Positions 11,801 through 20,109 of a stretch of DNA of 64,000 bases are shown piece after piece. This DNA is from Tautonia marina. Lineage in GTDB: Bacteria; Planctomycetota; Planctomycetia; Isosphaerales; Isosphaeraceae. The position numbers were made by a program, and so were the translations under genes. Position 1 is the first letter of the stretch. Each line of letters opens with the position of its first letter. Under the pieces are notes generated by a model. That model did not search any database. It was not told where the DNA came from and saw only the letters and a list, made by a program, of their open reading frames with translations. The stretch spans positions 1 to 64,000 of the forward strand of contig NZ_WEZF01000017.1 of the NCBI RefSeq assembly GCF_009177065.1, given 5' to 3'.

Positions 11801-13681
11801 TTGGACGCTCCCGCAACGACTGCCAAAGCCTCCCAGGACGGTCGAGGACGACCCCCCTGGCGAGAGGCTGTGCTCATCGGTCTGCTGGCCTTGACCCTGA
11901 ACCTCGCCGGCAATGGCCGCGCGAGCCTTTGGGACCGCGACGAGCCGCGGTACGCCGGGTGTACGCGGGAAATGCGCCAAAGTGGCGACCTGATCCACCC
12001 GACGTTCAACGCCGAACCGCGCTACCATAAGCCGGTTCTGATCTACTGGCTGATGCTCGGTGGAACTGCAATCGGGGGAGACAACCCGTTCGGAGCCCGG
12101 CTCGCCTCGTCGCTGGCGGGGACGGCCAGTTGTCTCTTGATCTGGGGGTTCGGTCGTCGATTGTTCGGACCGGCGCAGGGGCGATGGGCGGCCCTGGCGC
12201 TGGCGACCGCGCCGATCATGGTGGCCGAGTCGAAGCTGGCGACGACCGATGCGGCGTTGTTGCTCTGGCTGATCGGCGCTCAGTGGTCGGTCTGGGAACT
12301 CAGTCAGCGATCGAGCCGGTGGTTGACGGCGGCCTTCTGGGCGTGCCTGGCGCTGGCGGTCCTGACGAAGGGCCCGGCGGGTCCGGTGATCCTTGCCTCG
12401 GCCGGGATCATGACCTGGTGGTGGGGAGGGCCGACGGCCGGATATCGACGCTTGCTTGGGCCGATCTGGCCCGATGCAACGGGTCTGGATGAGGGCCTGC
12501 GATTTCGGGAAGCCATCGCCAGGGGGGGCCTGGCCGGGCTGGTGGCGGTGCCTGCCACAATGCTCGCACTGACGGCCCGGGTCACAAGCCGCTGGTTCGT
12601 GAGAAACTGGGGATTCCTCCTATTCCTGGCGATTGCGGCTCCCTGGTATGTCGCCATTGGGATCATCAGTGAGGGCTCCTATTACAGCGTGGCCTGGGGC
12701 TACCACGTCTTGAAGCGGGCGACCGAGGCCATCGAGACTCACGGCGGCTTCCCGGGCTATTACGTGGTCCTCTCCTTACCGTTGCTTTACCCGTGGTCGG
12801 CCTTGCTGCCGGCCGGACTGGTGGGCCTCTGGCGACAGCGGAAACAGATGCCCGCGGCGGGGTTTGTGCTGGGGTGGATCATCGGGCCGCTGCTCCTGCT
12901 CGAAATCATGCGGACGAAGATTATTCATTACTATCTGCCGGCCTATCCGGCCTGTGCTCTGGCGGTGGGGTGGCTGATCGTTGCCCTGTCGCGATCGGAG
13001 TTGAACCTAAGGCGCTGGACGCTCGGCAGCACGTCGCTGGGACTGCTGGCCGGGGTCGGCATCGCCCTGAGTGTCGGCGGACTGGCCGGAGCGGTGGCCC
13101 TGCCGGGGGCATTGCGATGGCCTTGCCTGGCGGCGGCGGTGGTGATCGGCCTGGGCACGGTCTACGCGGTGGATCGCCTGCGCAACGGGGCGACCGAGCG
13201 GGCCGCGGCGAGCCTGGTCGGATCGTGGGCAGCCGTCTTGCTCATCGTCGGCGCCTGGTTCTTGCCGTCGGTCGAGCCGTACCGCTTGCCTCAGAAGGTG
13301 GCGAAGGCGCTCGATCGGATCGAGCGAACCGAGGGGGCGGTGCCGGTCCTGGCGTCGTTCAAACCGCCGGGAATCATCTACTCGATCGGCTATCCGATTC
13401 CCGAGTTGCTCGGCCGGGTGGATGCCGACAACTATGCCCGGCGCACGGGGGCGCTCGTCTCGGCCTTGATGCCCCTGGAACTGGAAATGCTCCGGAATCA
13501 CCCCCGCCTGGAGGTCGAGGAACGCGGCACAGTGGCGGGGTTCAACGTCGAGCGGTTCCGGAACGAGGAGCTGAAGGTGGTAGTCATCCGGCCGAAGCCG
13601 GGGACGACCTCACCCGACGGAGGCCCGGTGCCGACCGTCGCCCGGGGGCGAGAGACCCTGGAGTCGCTCCGCATAAAGTGA
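11801..13681 (+). CDS. ArnT/PMT-like membrane glycosyltransferase (GT39/83 type)
   Basis: A protein of 626 residues with about 10-12 hydrophobic segments. After the first membrane helix comes LWDRDEPRYAGCTREM, the Asp-Glu first-loop motif of polyprenyl-phosphate-sugar-dependent transferases (ArnT and mannosyltransferase families), and later TFNAEPRYHKPVLIYW. It probably moves a sugar from a lipid carrier to an acceptor on the outer face of the cytoplasmic membrane. No ATG suits the start. TTG at 11801 is chosen because AGGGAGGG lies just upstream; GTG at 11870 is an alternative. The 3' end overlaps the convergent GT4 gene by 72 bases. Confidence 0.85.
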   Translation: MDAPATTAKASQDGRGRPPWREAVLIGLLALTLNLAGNGRASLWDRDEPRYAGCTREMRQSGDLIHPTFNAEPRYHKPVLIYWLMLGGTAIGGDNPFGARLASSLAGTASCLLIWGFGRRLFGPAQGRWAALALATAPIMVAESKLATTDAALLLWLIGAQWSVWELSQRSSRWLTAAFWACLALAVLTKGPAGPVILASAGIMTWWWGGPTAGYRRLLGPIWPDATGLDEGLRFREAIARGGLAGLVAVPATMLALTARVTSRWFVRNWGFLLFLAIAAPWYVAIGIISEGSYYSVAWGYHVLKRATEAIETHGGFPGYYVVLSLPLLYPWSALLPAGLVGLWRQRKQMPAAGFVLGWIIGPLLLLEIMRTKIIHYYLPAYPACALAVGWLIVALSRSELNLRRWTLGSTSLGLLAGVGIALSVGGLAGAVALPGALRWPCLAAAVVIGLGTVYAVDRLRNGATERAAASLVGSWAAVLLIVGAWFLPSVEPYRLPQKVAKALDRIERTEGAVPVLASFKPPGIIYSIGYPIPELLGRVDADNYARRTGALVSALMPLELEMLRNHPRLEVEERGTVAGFNVERFRNEELKVVVIRPKPGTTSPDGGPVPTVARGRETLESLRIK

Positions 13682-14806
13682 TCGGAGCTGATCGACCATC
13701 GTTTCCTTTCGAAACTGATCGGCGAACCGGCGACGGCCCTCACGCCCGAGGGCTGCTCGCCGGTCGGCGTTTCCGGCCAGTTCGAGGATTGCCGAGGCGA
13801 GCCGAGCGCGGTCGAGAAACGGGACGAGAATCCCCGTTTCCGGAATCACGACCTCCCTTGCCCCGTCCACGTCGTAGCTGATCGCCGGTCGCCCCACGAT
13901 CAGGCCTTGCGGCAGGACTCTCGCCAACCCTTCCCGGTAGCTCGGGTGCAGGACGGCATCGCAGGCGTTGAGCAACTCCGGGATGCGATCGGGCGGAACA
14001 AGGCCGGTGAAGTGGATCGCGTGGCGGATGCCGAGCCGGTCGGCCTCGGCTTCGAGCCGGTCGCGGAGGATTCCGCTGCCGATCCAGACGAATCGGACGT
14101 TCGGATTCTGCCGAAGGACCTGAGGGGCGATGTCGAGAATATCCTCGTGCCCCTTGCGCTCGAACAATCGGGCGACGGTGGCGAAGGCGACCTCGTGATC
14201 GGCCAGGCCAAGCTCGCGGCGAACGGCCTCGCGGGGTCTGGGCGGATTGAGGAACGGCTCGACCTCCATGCCGCTGTAGACCGTCTCGAATTGCTCAGGC
14301 ACCCCGACCCCGGCGGCGAGGGCCTGTTCGGTCATGGCGTCGCAAACGCTGACAATCGCGTGGCACCGCTTTGCCGCCCAGCGCTCCAGGCCGACGTAAA
14401 GCCGATTGCGCCAGGGTTTCTCCGACGGCCCGAAGGGCAAGCCGTGGATCGTGTGCACGACGAGCGGCACCTTCTCGTCCCAGGCGGCGGCGCGGCCGAC
14501 GATCCCGGCCTTCGAGCTATGGGTGTGGACGACCTCGGGATTGAGCCTTCGAATGGCCTGGCGGAGCTTCTGATAGGCTTTCCAGTCGGTTCCGGGTCGG
14601 ATGGCGCGGACCAACTCCGGCATCAGCTCGACCTTCAGCCCCTGACGCTCGGCGCGGTCGAACAGGTCCCCCTCGGGGCCTTCGGCGGGGCCGGTAATGA
14701 GGGTCACGTCATCGCCGAAGCGATGGTGCAACCCCTCGACGGTCAAGAGGGTGTTCTCCTGAGCGCCTCCGAGAATCAATCGCGTGATGACGTGAACAAT
14801 GCGCAT
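13610..14806 (-). CDS. Family 4 glycosyltransferase (GT-B fold)
   Basis: A 398-residue cytoplasmic enzyme. The N-terminal domain opens with MRIVHVITRLILGGAQENT (the GGAE-like donor/acceptor loop) and has VVHTHSSKAGIVGR. The C-terminal domain has ATVARLFERKGHEDIL and the EX7E-type segment HPSYREGLARVLPQGLIVGRP. It transfers a nucleotide-activated sugar; the substrate is unknown. It starts 12 bases after truA and is the last gene of the minus-strand run that begins at asd. Its 3' end overlaps the convergent ArnT-like gene by 72 bases, which is unusually long for unrelated convergent genes. Confidence 0.9.
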   Translation of the reverse strand: MRIVHVITRLILGGAQENTLLTVEGLHHRFGDDVTLITGPAEGPEGDLFDRAERQGLKVELMPELVRAIRPGTDWKAYQKLRQAIRRLNPEVVHTHSSKAGIVGRAAAWDEKVPLVVHTIHGLPFGPSEKPWRNRLYVGLERWAAKRCHAIVSVCDAMTEQALAAGVGVPEQFETVYSGMEVEPFLNPPRPREAVRRELGLADHEVAFATVARLFERKGHEDILDIAPQVLRQNPNVRFVWIGSGILRDRLEAEADRLGIRHAIHFTGLVPPDRIPELLNACDAVLHPSYREGLARVLPQGLIVGRPAISYDVDGAREVVIPETGILVPFLDRARLASAILELAGNADRRAALGREGRRRFADQFRKETMVDQLRSLYAERLQGLSPPGDGRHRASVG

Positions 14807-14818
14807 GGAGCCGAGGCG

Positions 14819-15589
14819 TCAGGGCCTCTCCTCGGTCGAAGGGGGGCGTTCGCCCTCGTAACGGACGTAGAGCAGGAACAGGCCCTGCGGCGGAGCGGTC
14901 GGTCCGGCATCGCGGCGGGCCTGGGCGGCGAGGGCGTCGGCGGCGAAGGTTTCTGCGCGTCGGCCGCTGCCGATCAGGACGAGCGTGCCGGTGATCGCCC
15001 GGACCATATTGTACAGGAAGCCGTCGGCCTCGACCTCGACATGCACCAGGTGATCGTGACGCGAGACGGCAATGTCGAAGATGGTGCGGATGCTCGTCTG
15101 GCGGTTCGGCCACTCGGTCTCGAAGCTGCGGAAGTCGTGCGTCCCCTTCAGCGCCTGGGCGGCCCGGTGCATCCGAGGGACATCGAGCGGGTAGCCGACG
15201 TGCCAGCAATAGTGCCGCTGGAACGGGTCGGGGATCCGGGAATTGTCGATCACGTAGCGATAGCGTTTGCTCGTCGCGCTGAGGGTGGCGTGGAAGTCGA
15301 GCGGGACATCCTCGGCTTCGAGGATCCGGATCGATCGCGGGAGCTTGGCATTGATGGCGCGGACGAGCACCTCTGGGGGCAAGGTCGTCTCGGATTCGAA
15401 CGTCGCCACCTGCCCGATCGCGTGCACCCCGGCATCGGTTCGGCCGCTGGCGAGGGTCGTCGGGCGATCACCGAGGATCTGCTCAATCGCTGATTCGAGT
15501 TCCCCCTGAACCGTCGGCCGCCCCGGCTGGCGCTGCCAGCCGTGGTATCCGGCACCGTCATAGCAGAGGGTGAGCTTGATGTTCCGCAT
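14819..15589 (-). CDS. truA: tRNA pseudouridine synthase A
   Basis: A 256-residue enzyme that makes pseudouridine at positions 38-40 of tRNA anticodon stems. It starts MRNIKLTLCYDGAGYHGWQRQ and carries the catalytic motif GRTDAGVHA (Asp nucleophile). FDIAVSRHDHLVHVEVEADGFLYNMVR is the usual C-terminal core. The ATG at 15589 is fixed by the family start; no strong ribosome site precedes it. The first 25 codons are repeated 873 bases upstream (16388-16462) with one change (Asn3 to Lys). The parDE pair lies between the two copies. Transcription is now likely to depend on read-through from parDE or on weak signals in the repeat (inference). Confidence 0.95.
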   Translation of the reverse strand: MRNIKLTLCYDGAGYHGWQRQPGRPTVQGELESAIEQILGDRPTTLASGRTDAGVHAIGQVATFESETTLPPEVLVRAINAKLPRSIRILEAEDVPLDFHATLSATSKRYRYVIDNSRIPDPFQRHYCWHVGYPLDVPRMHRAAQALKGTHDFRSFETEWPNRQTSIRTIFDIAVSRHDHLVHVEVEADGFLYNMVRAITGTLVLIGSGRRAETFAADALAAQARRDAGPTAPPQGLFLLYVRYEGERPPSTEERP

Positions 15590-15635
15590 CGTCACGGCTG
15601 GGGGAAGGTGCGCGAATGGTCGCCGCAGAATGGTT
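15516..15635. repeat. Direct repeat copy A flanking the parDE cassette
   Basis: These 120 bases match 16389-16508 at a constant offset of 873 with seven mismatches. Only one mismatch falls in the first 93 bases, which hold the truA start. The outer part (15592-15635) preserves a decayed 3' end of the gene now located at 16465-16959: in the right frame it still reads DHSRTFPQP and stop, against DHSHAFPQP and stop in the intact gene. This shows the repeat spans an old gene junction. Confidence 0.9.
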
Positions 15636-15681
15636 GTCAATCTACTGGAACAAGGTGGTTCACCAACTCGTCCCTTCCTGA

Positions 15682-16008
15682 TCACTCATGCTCATCTTCC
15701 AAAATCGCGCGAATATCTCGTGCCGCGTGCAGGATGCGGATGACCTCAATACCGCCCTCGATGGTCAGGTAGAAGATGAGGTAGTTGCGGAAGCGGTTCA
15801 CCCGGCTGCAGCGGAGCCCGGCAAGGCGCGGGTTCTCAACCTCGTAAGGGGTTCCGATGCCGGGCGAGGCGGCCAGAGCGGCGAACGTGGCTTCGGCGGC
15901 CATGCGGAACCGATAGGCAGCATCGGGATTCCGTTCCCCAATGTAAGCGTAACAGGCAGCCAGGTCGAAGCGAGCGACAGGCCGCTTGAGGACGATCCCC
16001 TCGTTCAT
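15682..16008 (-). CDS. parE: ParE/RelE-family toxin
   Basis: A 108-residue protein with the ParE layout: N-terminal two-helix hairpin (PVARFDLAACYAYIGERNPDAAYRF), then a small beta-sheet with GTPYEVENPRLAGLRCSRVNRFRNYLIFY and the C-terminal strand IEVIRILHAARD. ParE toxins poison DNA gyrase, while RelE relatives cut mRNA on the ribosome; which applies here is not visible. The start ATG at 16008 overlaps the parD stop by 4 bases (ATGA), so expression is translationally coupled. The stop is 93 bases before the truA start. Confidence 0.9.
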   Translation of the reverse strand: MNEGIVLKRPVARFDLAACYAYIGERNPDAAYRFRMAAEATFAALAASPGIGTPYEVENPRLAGLRCSRVNRFRNYLIFYLTIEGGIEVIRILHAARDIRAILEDEHE

Positions 16009-16280
16009 CGGGCGCGTTTCGCCTTGCGCTCCGCGATGAGCCGCTGCCCTTCTCGCTCGACTTCATCCCAATCATCGGAAGTCATCGGCGTGGCAGGCCC
16101 CGAATCCAAGCCCTGGATGAGCAATGATTCGACTCGACTTCGCTCACTGGCCTGCTCCGCCTCGCGTTGCCTGAGCAGATCAAGGGCCTGATCCACAACG
16201 TCATCCTCGGACGCATATTTGCCACTTTGCAGCTGGGAACGAATAAACGGCTCCCAGCGTTCCGAGACGTGTATCTTCAT
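16005..16280 (-). CDS. parD: ParD-family antitoxin
   Basis: A 91-residue protein. Residues 1-45 (MKIHVSERWEPFIRSQLQSG, ASEDDVVDQALDLLRQ) match the ribbon-helix-helix DNA-binding half of CC2985-type ParD antitoxins. The charged C-terminal tail (MTSDDWDEVEREGQRL) should wrap the toxin. It is expected to bind and neutralise ParE and to repress the shared promoter. The ATG at 16280 has TTGGAGG 9 bases upstream. A sigma-70-like promoter lies at 16305-16333. Confidence 0.9.
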   Translation of the reverse strand: MKIHVSERWEPFIRSQLQSGKYASEDDVVDQALDLLRQREAEQASERSRVESLLIQGLDSGPATPMTSDDWDEVEREGQRLIAERKAKRAR

Positions 16281-16304
16281 GAGAAGCGGCCTCCAATCTC
16301 GCCA

Positions 16305-16333
16305 AGACTACCACTCCCCTTCTCTTTTGCCAA
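16305..16333 (-). promoter_or_regulatory. Sigma-70-like promoter of parDE
   Basis: On the minus strand TTGGCA (16328-16333) and TAGTCT (16305-16310) are separated by exactly 17 bases. Transcription would start about 20 bases before the parD ribosome site. The element lies inside the inserted segment and outside both direct repeats, so the toxin-antitoxin pair brings its own promoter. Short repeats of GCCAAG at 16301-16306 and 16329-16334 flank it and could be part of a ParD operator (inference). Confidence 0.55.
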
Positions 16334-16387
16334 GCAGTGCCAACTGATGCACGCTTGCTTGTCTCGCAGCTTCAGCTTCAGCGCCGA

Positions 16388-16462
16388 GGGCCGCCCCGGC
16401 TGGCGCTGCCAGCCGTGGTATCCGGCACCGTCATAGCAGAGGGTGAGCTTGATCTTCCGCAT
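16388..16462 (-). pseudogene. truA: Duplicated 5' fragment of truA
   Basis: Starting at the ATG at 16462 the sequence encodes MRKIKLTLCYDGAGYHGW and continues to PGRP, the same first 25 residues as intact TruA with Asn3 changed to Lys. It then passes into unrelated codons and stops at 16277. It directly follows the 164-aa gene (stop at 16465), which is the likely original position of truA. The fragment cannot make a functional enzyme but marks the insertion point. Confidence 0.9.
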
Positions 16463-16508
16463 CGTCACGGCTGGGGGAAGGCGTGCGAATGGTCGCGGAG
16501 GAATCGTT
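16389..16508. repeat. Direct repeat copy B flanking the parDE cassette
   Basis: Partner of the repeat at 15516-15635. This copy contains the intact 3' end of the 164-aa gene and the first 25 codons of truA. The segment between the copies, 15636-16388 (753 bases), contains parD, parE and their promoter. Recombination between the copies would remove parDE and restore an uninterrupted gene pair. Confidence 0.9.
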
Positions 16509-16959
16509 GGGCCTCCTCGACGATGGCCCGATCAGACCGCGCCTGCACCGTGCGCCAGTGCTCCCCCTCGGCAGATTGGCGATCCTCGTCGAGCGAGACG
16601 AACGGAAGGAGTGGATCGCAATCGGACCAGTGCTTACCGGCGATCTGGCGAAGACTCCAGGCGGCAAGGGCGGGAGAGGTCATCCTGTCGAGGACCTGCA
16701 TCGACCGCCAGCAACCGACGCCAATGAGGGCCTGTTTTCGACTGGGACATTCCAGACCCAGCGTCCTGAGACCGCGTTCGAAGATGGGACGAACCTCCCA
16801 AATCAAAGGGTTCTTCAGGCCGACGAGGACGCAGAATTCGTCGCACCAGAGCCATTGGTCCAAAGCATGCTCGGCGACGGCAACCATCTCCTCCCCGCTC
16901 AGGTCGTTGAGCACGAGGCGACAGCGGGCCGCGTCGAGGTCGAGCGGGTGGGAGGTCAT
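16465..16959 (-). CDS. Hypothetical protein (164 aa) between asd and truA fragment
   Basis: A soluble protein with several Trp and Cys residues (DQWLWCDEFCVLVGLKNPLIW, SRKQALIGVGCWRSMQVLDR) and no signal peptide. I do not recognise the family. It starts 24 bases after asd and ends two bases before the duplicated truA start, so it belonged to an asd-unknown-truA operon before the parDE insertion. Its last codons lie in the direct repeat. The helical, acidic pattern gives no clear clue to function. Confidence 0.7.
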   Translation of the reverse strand: MTSHPLDLDAARCRLVLNDLSGEEMVAVAEHALDQWLWCDEFCVLVGLKNPLIWEVRPIFERGLRTLGLECPSRKQALIGVGCWRSMQVLDRMTSPALAAWSLRQIAGKHWSDCDPLLPFVSLDEDRQSAEGEHWRTVQARSDRAIVEEAQRFLRDHSHAFPQP

Positions 16960-16983
16960 GCCGATCGTCCGTCCGAAAGGCGG

Positions 16984-18006
16984 TCAGGAATTGACGGGGG
17001 AGAGCTTCACCAGTTCCTCGGCGATCTGCACCGCGTTAGTGGCCGCGCCTTTGCGGAGGTTGTCGCTGACGCACCAGAACAAGAGGGCGTTGGCGCGGCC
17101 CGGGTCCTGGCGAATGCGGCCGACGAAGACGTCGTCGTGGCCTTCGGCGTCGGCGGCGAGGGGATACTGGTTGTGCTCGGGGTTGTCGAGCACGGTGACG
17201 CCGGGGGCCTTCGCCCAGAGGGATCGGGCATCGTCGGGAGAAAGCGGGCGGTCGAACTCGACGAGGACCGACTCGCTGTGCGAGTACGGCACGGGGACAC
17301 GGACGCAGGTGGGGACAACCTCGATCGAGTCGTCTCCCATGATCTTGCGCGTCTCGTCGATCATCTTCCGCTCCTCCTTGGTGTAGCCGTCGGGGAGGAA
17401 GACATCGATATGAGGCAGGCAGTTGCCAGCGATCGGGTGAGCGAACTTCGACGGTGCGGGCCAGTCACGCTTGTGGACGAGGGCTTCGAGCTGTTCTTCC
17501 AGCTCGACGAGGCCGCTCTGACCGGCTCCGGAGACGGATTGATAGGTGCTGACGACCACGCGACGGATGGTCGCGGCATCGTGCAGGGGCTTCAGCGCGA
17601 CGACCATCTGGATGGTCGAGCAGTTGGGGTTGGCGATGATCCCCTTGTGCTTCGGGATGTCGTGCGCGTTGACCTCGGGGACGACGAGGGGAACGTCGGG
17701 GTCCATCCGGAAGGCGCTGGAGTTATCGACCACGACGGCCCCGGCCGCGGCGGCGATGGGGCTCCACTGGCGGGAGACGGAACCGGGAACGCTCGACAGA
17801 ACGATGTCGATGCCGCGAAAGGCGTCCTCACGGATCGGCTCGACGGGGAGGTCCTGCCCTCGGAACCGGGCGGTTCGGTTGGCTCCGGCCGAGCGTTCGG
17901 AGGCGAGGCAGGTGAGCGATTGGACCGGAAACGCGCGTTCCTCCAGCAATCGAATCATGCGTTCTCCGACGGCCCCGGTGGCCCCGACCACAGCAACGCG
18001 CTTCAC
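16984..18006 (-). CDS. asd: Aspartate-semialdehyde dehydrogenase
   Basis: A 340-residue NADP-dependent enzyme that reduces aspartyl phosphate to aspartate semialdehyde for lysine/diaminopimelate, threonine and methionine synthesis. The Rossmann start reads VAVVGATGAVGERM. The catalytic cysteine is in ANPNCSTIQMV and the substrate-binding histidine region reads FAHPIAGNCLPHID. The start is GTG at 18006, with GAGGAG 9 bases upstream and the NADP motif directly after it; longer in-frame extensions lack homology. First gene of the minus-strand run and divergent from purD. Confidence 0.93.
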   Translation of the reverse strand: MKRVAVVGATGAVGERMIRLLEERAFPVQSLTCLASERSAGANRTARFRGQDLPVEPIREDAFRGIDIVLSSVPGSVSRQWSPIAAAAGAVVVDNSSAFRMDPDVPLVVPEVNAHDIPKHKGIIANPNCSTIQMVVALKPLHDAATIRRVVVSTYQSVSGAGQSGLVELEEQLEALVHKRDWPAPSKFAHPIAGNCLPHIDVFLPDGYTKEERKMIDETRKIMGDDSIEVVPTCVRVPVPYSHSESVLVEFDRPLSPDDARSLWAKAPGVTVLDNPEHNQYPLAADAEGHDDVFVGRIRQDPGRANALLFWCVSDNLRKGAATNAVQIAEELVKLSPVNS

Positions 18007-18281
18007 GACAAATCGCTCCTCTCTGAAGATGACATCGAGCGCCGATCGGCCCTCAGGCCGGGCGCAACTCAAGTTGATGAATTCTAGCGGATCGACGGAT
18101 GCGAAACCACGTCTCCAACGATCACAAGGCTGGGGGACCACCGGGATCGTCAATCGGTTGGAAAAAAAGATGGCGGCGCGAATTTGATCGTCGCTGAGTA
18201 GAATGATCTGCTTCAAGCCAAGAAAACAGGATGAGCCGGCCCCACGCCGGGCCGATCCGGAGAGCAGCAGGGAGTCGATCC

Positions 18282-19817
18282 GTGAACGTTCTGGTCATTG
18301 GCAAGGGTGGTCGTGAGCACGCCCTTTGCTGGAAGCTCGGCCAATCCCCCCGCGTGAACACCGTGTATTGCGCTCCGGGGAACGCCGGCACCGCTCGCGA
18401 CGCCGAGAACGTGGCGATCGATCCCAAGGACACCCGAGAGCTGATCCGGTTCGCCAAGAGTCGAGACATTGGCCTGACGATCGTGGGTCCCGAGGAGCCC
18501 CTGGTCAACGGCCTGGTCGATGCCTTCCAGCGCGAGGGGTTGCGAATTTTCGGCCCTCGCAAGGACGCGGCGGAGCTGGAAGGGAGCAAGATCTTCGCCA
18601 AGGAACTGATGCGGCAGGCCGGGATTCCGACGGCCGAGTTCCGCGTCTTCCGATCGGCTCCCGACGCCGAGCAGTACATCCTGTCTCGGGAAGTCGCCTT
18701 GACCTTGCGGCCGAAGGGGAAATCTCCTGTCCGAGGGACGCAACATTGCCGAACCGCGGCCGAGGCAATCGAGGCGATCGAGGCGATTCTTGACCCTCGC
18801 CAGGTGATCGTCCCCGGATCGGCCGAGGTCGAGTTCGACGAGCGCGGCAAGCGCCGGGGGTTCAAGACGATCGAGGAGGCCCGGCGCTACGTCCTGACCC
18901 GTCCGATCGGCCTGGTCGTGAAGGCCGATGGCCTGGCGGCGGGCAAGGGGGTCTACGTCTGCCGGAATCTGGGAGAGGCGCTTGAGGCGATCGACGAGAT
19001 CATGGTCCGGCATTCCTACGGAAGGGCCGGCGACCGGGTCCTGATTGAGGAACGGCTCGATGGCGTCGAGGCGAGTGTCCTTGCCCTGACCGACGGGCGG
19101 ACGATCATTCCGCTCGAATCGAGCCAGGACCACAAACGGGCCTTCGACGGCGACGAGGGGCCGAACACAGGGGGCATGGGAGCCTACTCCCCTGCCCCGA
19201 TCGTCACACCGGAGCTGATGGTCGAGGTCGAGCGCGAGATTCTCGTGCCGATCGTTCATGCCATGAAACGGTCGCGCAGGGCGTTCCGAGGGGTCCTGTA
19301 CGCAGGACTGATGCTCACGCAACAAGGGCCGAAGGTCCTGGAATTCAATGTCCGCTTCGGCGACCCGGAAATTCAGGCGGTCCTCATGCGGCTGCGATCG
19401 GACCTGCTGGAGGCGCTCGACGCGGTTGTAGAGGAGCGGCTCGACACCGTCGAGCTGGACTGGGACCCCAGGCCGGCGATCACCGTGGTCATGGCCTCCG
19501 AAGGCTATCCGGGCAACTACGACCGCGGCCGGCCGATCAACGGTCTGGACGAGGCCGACCGGGTGGAAGGAGTGAAGGTCTTCCATGCCGGAACGACCCT
19601 GCGAAACGAGCCGCAGGGGCCCCGAACCGTGACCGACGGCGGCCGGGTCTTGAACGTCACGGCGATTGGGGACAGCATCGCCGAGGCCCGCGAACGCGCC
19701 TACCAGGCCGCCGCCGCCATCCGGTTCACAGGTGGCTGGTATCGTCACGATATCGCCGACCGGGCCTTGAAGGTCGAACCCCCGCCGACGACCGACGGAA
19801 CCGCCGACCAGGCCTGA
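18282..19817 (+). CDS. purD: Phosphoribosylamine-glycine ligase with an inserted segment
   Basis: A 511-residue purine synthesis enzyme (E. coli 429). N-terminus NVLVIGKGGREHALCWKL; ATP-grasp motifs VVKADGLAAGKGVYV, EERLDGVEASVLAL, GGMGAYSPAP and EFNVRFGDPE are all present, so it should be active. Between TAEFRVFRS (about residue 122) and the ATP-grasp strand (about 210) there are 85 residues, where E. coli has fewer than 20. The extra roughly 65 residues include a Lys/Arg-rich part and two helical stretches. The GTG at 18282 is chosen for CAGGGAG upstream and the conserved Rossmann start. Confidence 0.95.
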   Translation: MNVLVIGKGGREHALCWKLGQSPRVNTVYCAPGNAGTARDAENVAIDPKDTRELIRFAKSRDIGLTIVGPEEPLVNGLVDAFQREGLRIFGPRKDAAELEGSKIFAKELMRQAGIPTAEFRVFRSAPDAEQYILSREVALTLRPKGKSPVRGTQHCRTAAEAIEAIEAILDPRQVIVPGSAEVEFDERGKRRGFKTIEEARRYVLTRPIGLVVKADGLAAGKGVYVCRNLGEALEAIDEIMVRHSYGRAGDRVLIEERLDGVEASVLALTDGRTIIPLESSQDHKRAFDGDEGPNTGGMGAYSPAPIVTPELMVEVEREILVPIVHAMKRSRRAFRGVLYAGLMLTQQGPKVLEFNVRFGDPEIQAVLMRLRSDLLEALDAVVEERLDTVELDWDPRPAITVVMASEGYPGNYDRGRPINGLDEADRVEGVKVFHAGTTLRNEPQGPRTVTDGGRVLNVTAIGDSIAEARERAYQAAAAIRFTGGWYRHDIADRALKVEPPPTTDGTADQA

Positions 19818-20007
19818 TGCCTGGCCCCGTTAGAATCGCTGCTCATTGAGTCACCTGGGGGGAACTCCAGATCGCGGCGCGAAGCTGCCGATCTGGCATT
19901 TCCTTGCGCCTCGGAGCGGAATTCCCCTCCTTCGCGCCTGCCATTCTTGCAGTACCGCGAGCAAACCCATCAAGCAACCGCTGGGCGGCACGCCCGAAAA
20001 GCATTTC

Positions 20008-20036
20008 CGCAACTTGAATCAAGAAAAGCAGTTGCG
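20008..20036. promoter_or_regulatory. Inverted repeat upstream of hsp20 genes, possible operator
   Basis: Perfect 7-base arms CGCAACT and AGTTGCG are separated by 15 bases in a locally AT-richer patch, about 120 bases before the first Hsp20 start. Spacing and size would suit a dimeric repressor, but the sequence does not match CIRCE. The role is inferred only from position. Confidence 0.35.
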
Positions 20037-20109
20037 TCCTCTCAGCCCTGTCTGTTCGACACGTGATCGAGCGTGCGGCACATGATATGCTCTACGATTT
20101 TTCCATCAG

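Noticed and set aside
15636-16388. Insertion sequence or integron cassette carrying parDE
   Set aside because: No transposase, terminal inverted repeat or attC-like structure was seen; the flanking repeats are duplicated gene ends.
20008-20036. CIRCE heat-shock operator
   Set aside because: Arms and spacer do not match the CIRCE consensus (9-base arms, 9-base spacer); listed only as an unnamed inverted repeat.
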